A model generated the notes under the pieces. That model saw only the letters and a list, made by a program, of their open reading frames with translations, was not told where the DNA came from and made no database searches. Shown one piece after another: positions 59,228 to 59,805 of a stretch of DNA of 59,805 nucleotides. The DNA is taken from positions 1 to 59,805 of the forward strand of contig CANOBU010000002.1 in the NCBI GenBank assembly GCA_947564425.1, given 5' to 3'. Position 1 is the first letter of the stretch. Each line of letters starts with the position of its first letter. Source of the DNA: an uncultured Eggerthellaceae bacterium. GTDB taxonomy: Bacteria; Actinomycetota; Coriobacteriia; Coriobacteriales; Eggerthellaceae. The position numbers and the translations under genes are program-made.

Positions 59228-59805
59228 CTAGATTCCGTATTCAGCATACAGCTGCGCGGCGTAACCGGGATCGGACCCCGCCCGCAACGCATCATCCTGC
59301 CGGCCCTCTGCGAGCAGATGCTCGAACAGCAATCCCAAGCGCTGCTCGGCTTCTCGCGCACCGGCTGCACGCCCCTCTTCCATACCTTTGGCGCGACCTT
59401 CCTCCAGGCCCTTCTTCAGGCTTTGGCGTTCCAGGATGCGGGCACGACGGCGGATGTTCTCCTCAACCGTGCTCACCGACCAGTAGTTATCCATCCAACG
59501 CGGGTCGCCATTGGCTTCATCGACAGCGCTGTCAATCTCTTTTGCCAACTCACTACCCCCTATCTCGCCGGTTTTGACATAGTTTAACAGGTCGCGCAGC
59601 GATTCCTGCTTCTCATCCTGCCATGCATCGGCATTCAGGACAACCCAATGGGCACCGCAATCGATATCGCATTCGGGCACCTCGAGGCAGGAGCGCTCAA
59701 AAGAATATACAGGCACCCCATAGCCCAATGGGTCGTCGGTGCACAGGAAGATGATGTAGCTATCGCACAGGGTATCGTATTCATCGCTCTTCCCCAAAAC
59801 GGATC
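59228..59805 (-). CDS. Rpn family recombination-promoting nuclease/putative transposase, C-terminal part
   Basis: The frame is open to the window end, so the N-terminus with most of the PD-(D/E)XK core lies outside. The visible ~190 residues include DSYIIFLCTDDPLGYGVPVYSFE, HWVVLNADA, LRDLLNYVKTGEI and a charged C-terminal region (KGLEEGRAKGMEEGRAAGAREAE) typical of Rpn/PDDEXK transposase-like proteins. A TTG near 59797 is an in-frame start candidate but leaves the protein without its core, so I read this as a partial gene. Confidence 0.8.
   Translation of the reverse strand, partial: SVLGKSDEYDTLCDSYIIFLCTDDPLGYGVPVYSFERSCLEVPECDIDCGAHWVVLNADAWQDEKQESLRDLLNYVKTGEIGGSELAKEIDSAVDEANGDPRWMDNYWSVSTVEENIRRRARILERQSLKKGLEEGRAKGMEEGRAAGAREAEQRLGLLFEHLLAEGRQDDALRAGSDPGYAAQLYAEYGI

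Overview
The window is GC-rich bacterial DNA. Genus-level identity cannot be read from the sequence, but the gene content points to an anaerobic gut actinobacterium of the Eggerthellaceae type (Coriobacteriia): several molybdopterin oxidoreductases without house-keeping functions, a LuxR regulator fused to a 12-helix membrane sensor, indolepyruvate and 2-oxoacid ferredoxin oxidoreductases, an [FeFe]-hydrogenase and no aerobic respiratory genes. This assignment is inference.

Layout. 1-3.8 kb: end of a DUF4230 gene, an AAA ATPase with four 19-bp tandem repeats at its 5' side, a phenylacetate-CoA ligase and a PIN-domain remnant. 4.4-9.4 kb, all minus strand: iorAB, a PrsA/parvulin lipoprotein and purE. 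9.4-10.4 kb: a gene-free kilobase packed with inverted and tandem repeats. 10.4-15.0 kb, minus: a three-subunit molybdoenzyme (Tat-exported catalytic subunit, four-cluster Fe-S subunit, NrfD anchor). 15.4-16.7 kb: coaBC. 17.0-20.7 kb, minus: [FeFe]-hydrogenase plus a NuoF-C-terminus/GltD-like fusion partner. 21.0-23.5 kb, plus: an ABC uptake system whose permease and ATPase are one polypeptide. 23.8-28.1 kb: a surface protein and a 2.8-kb segment with a Vsr/DUF559-like nuclease gene bracketed by nested inverted repeats and by a 57-bp direct repeat. 28.2-30.8 kb, minus: korDABC. 31.3-33.9 kb: truncated-type RibF, an EndA-type nuclease lipoprotein, an FMN reductase. 34.0-41.6 kb, minus: LuxR sensor-regulator, small membrane protein, sodium:solute symporter, MFS transporter, ferredoxin subunit and molybdoenzyme of the acetylene hydratase/catechol dehydroxylase type. 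42.3-45.2 kb: OPT transporter with P1 peptidase. 45.3-48.6 kb: surface protein, tRNA-Phe, a small membrane protein, a HemN/HemW-like radical SAM protein. 48.8-52.7 kb: a double-MarR regulator divergent from a third molybdoenzyme pair. 52.9-55.6 kb: purD and purA. 55.7-59.8 kb: a YhaN/YhaO-like pair and a partial Rpn-family nuclease.

Together the genes describe amino-acid and organic-acid fermentation through ferredoxin (IorAB, KorDABC, PaaK), disposal of reductant as H2 or NAD(P)H (hydrogenase pair), and substrate-specific anaerobic electron acceptors (three different molybdoenzyme systems, each with its own electron-transfer subunit, and two with an adjacent regulator). The most unusual signal is in the spaces between genes: at least six long inverted-repeat elements of about 100-170 bp with different sequences, plus a REP-like palindrome family (GTGACAGGGGACGTT type) present in six positions.
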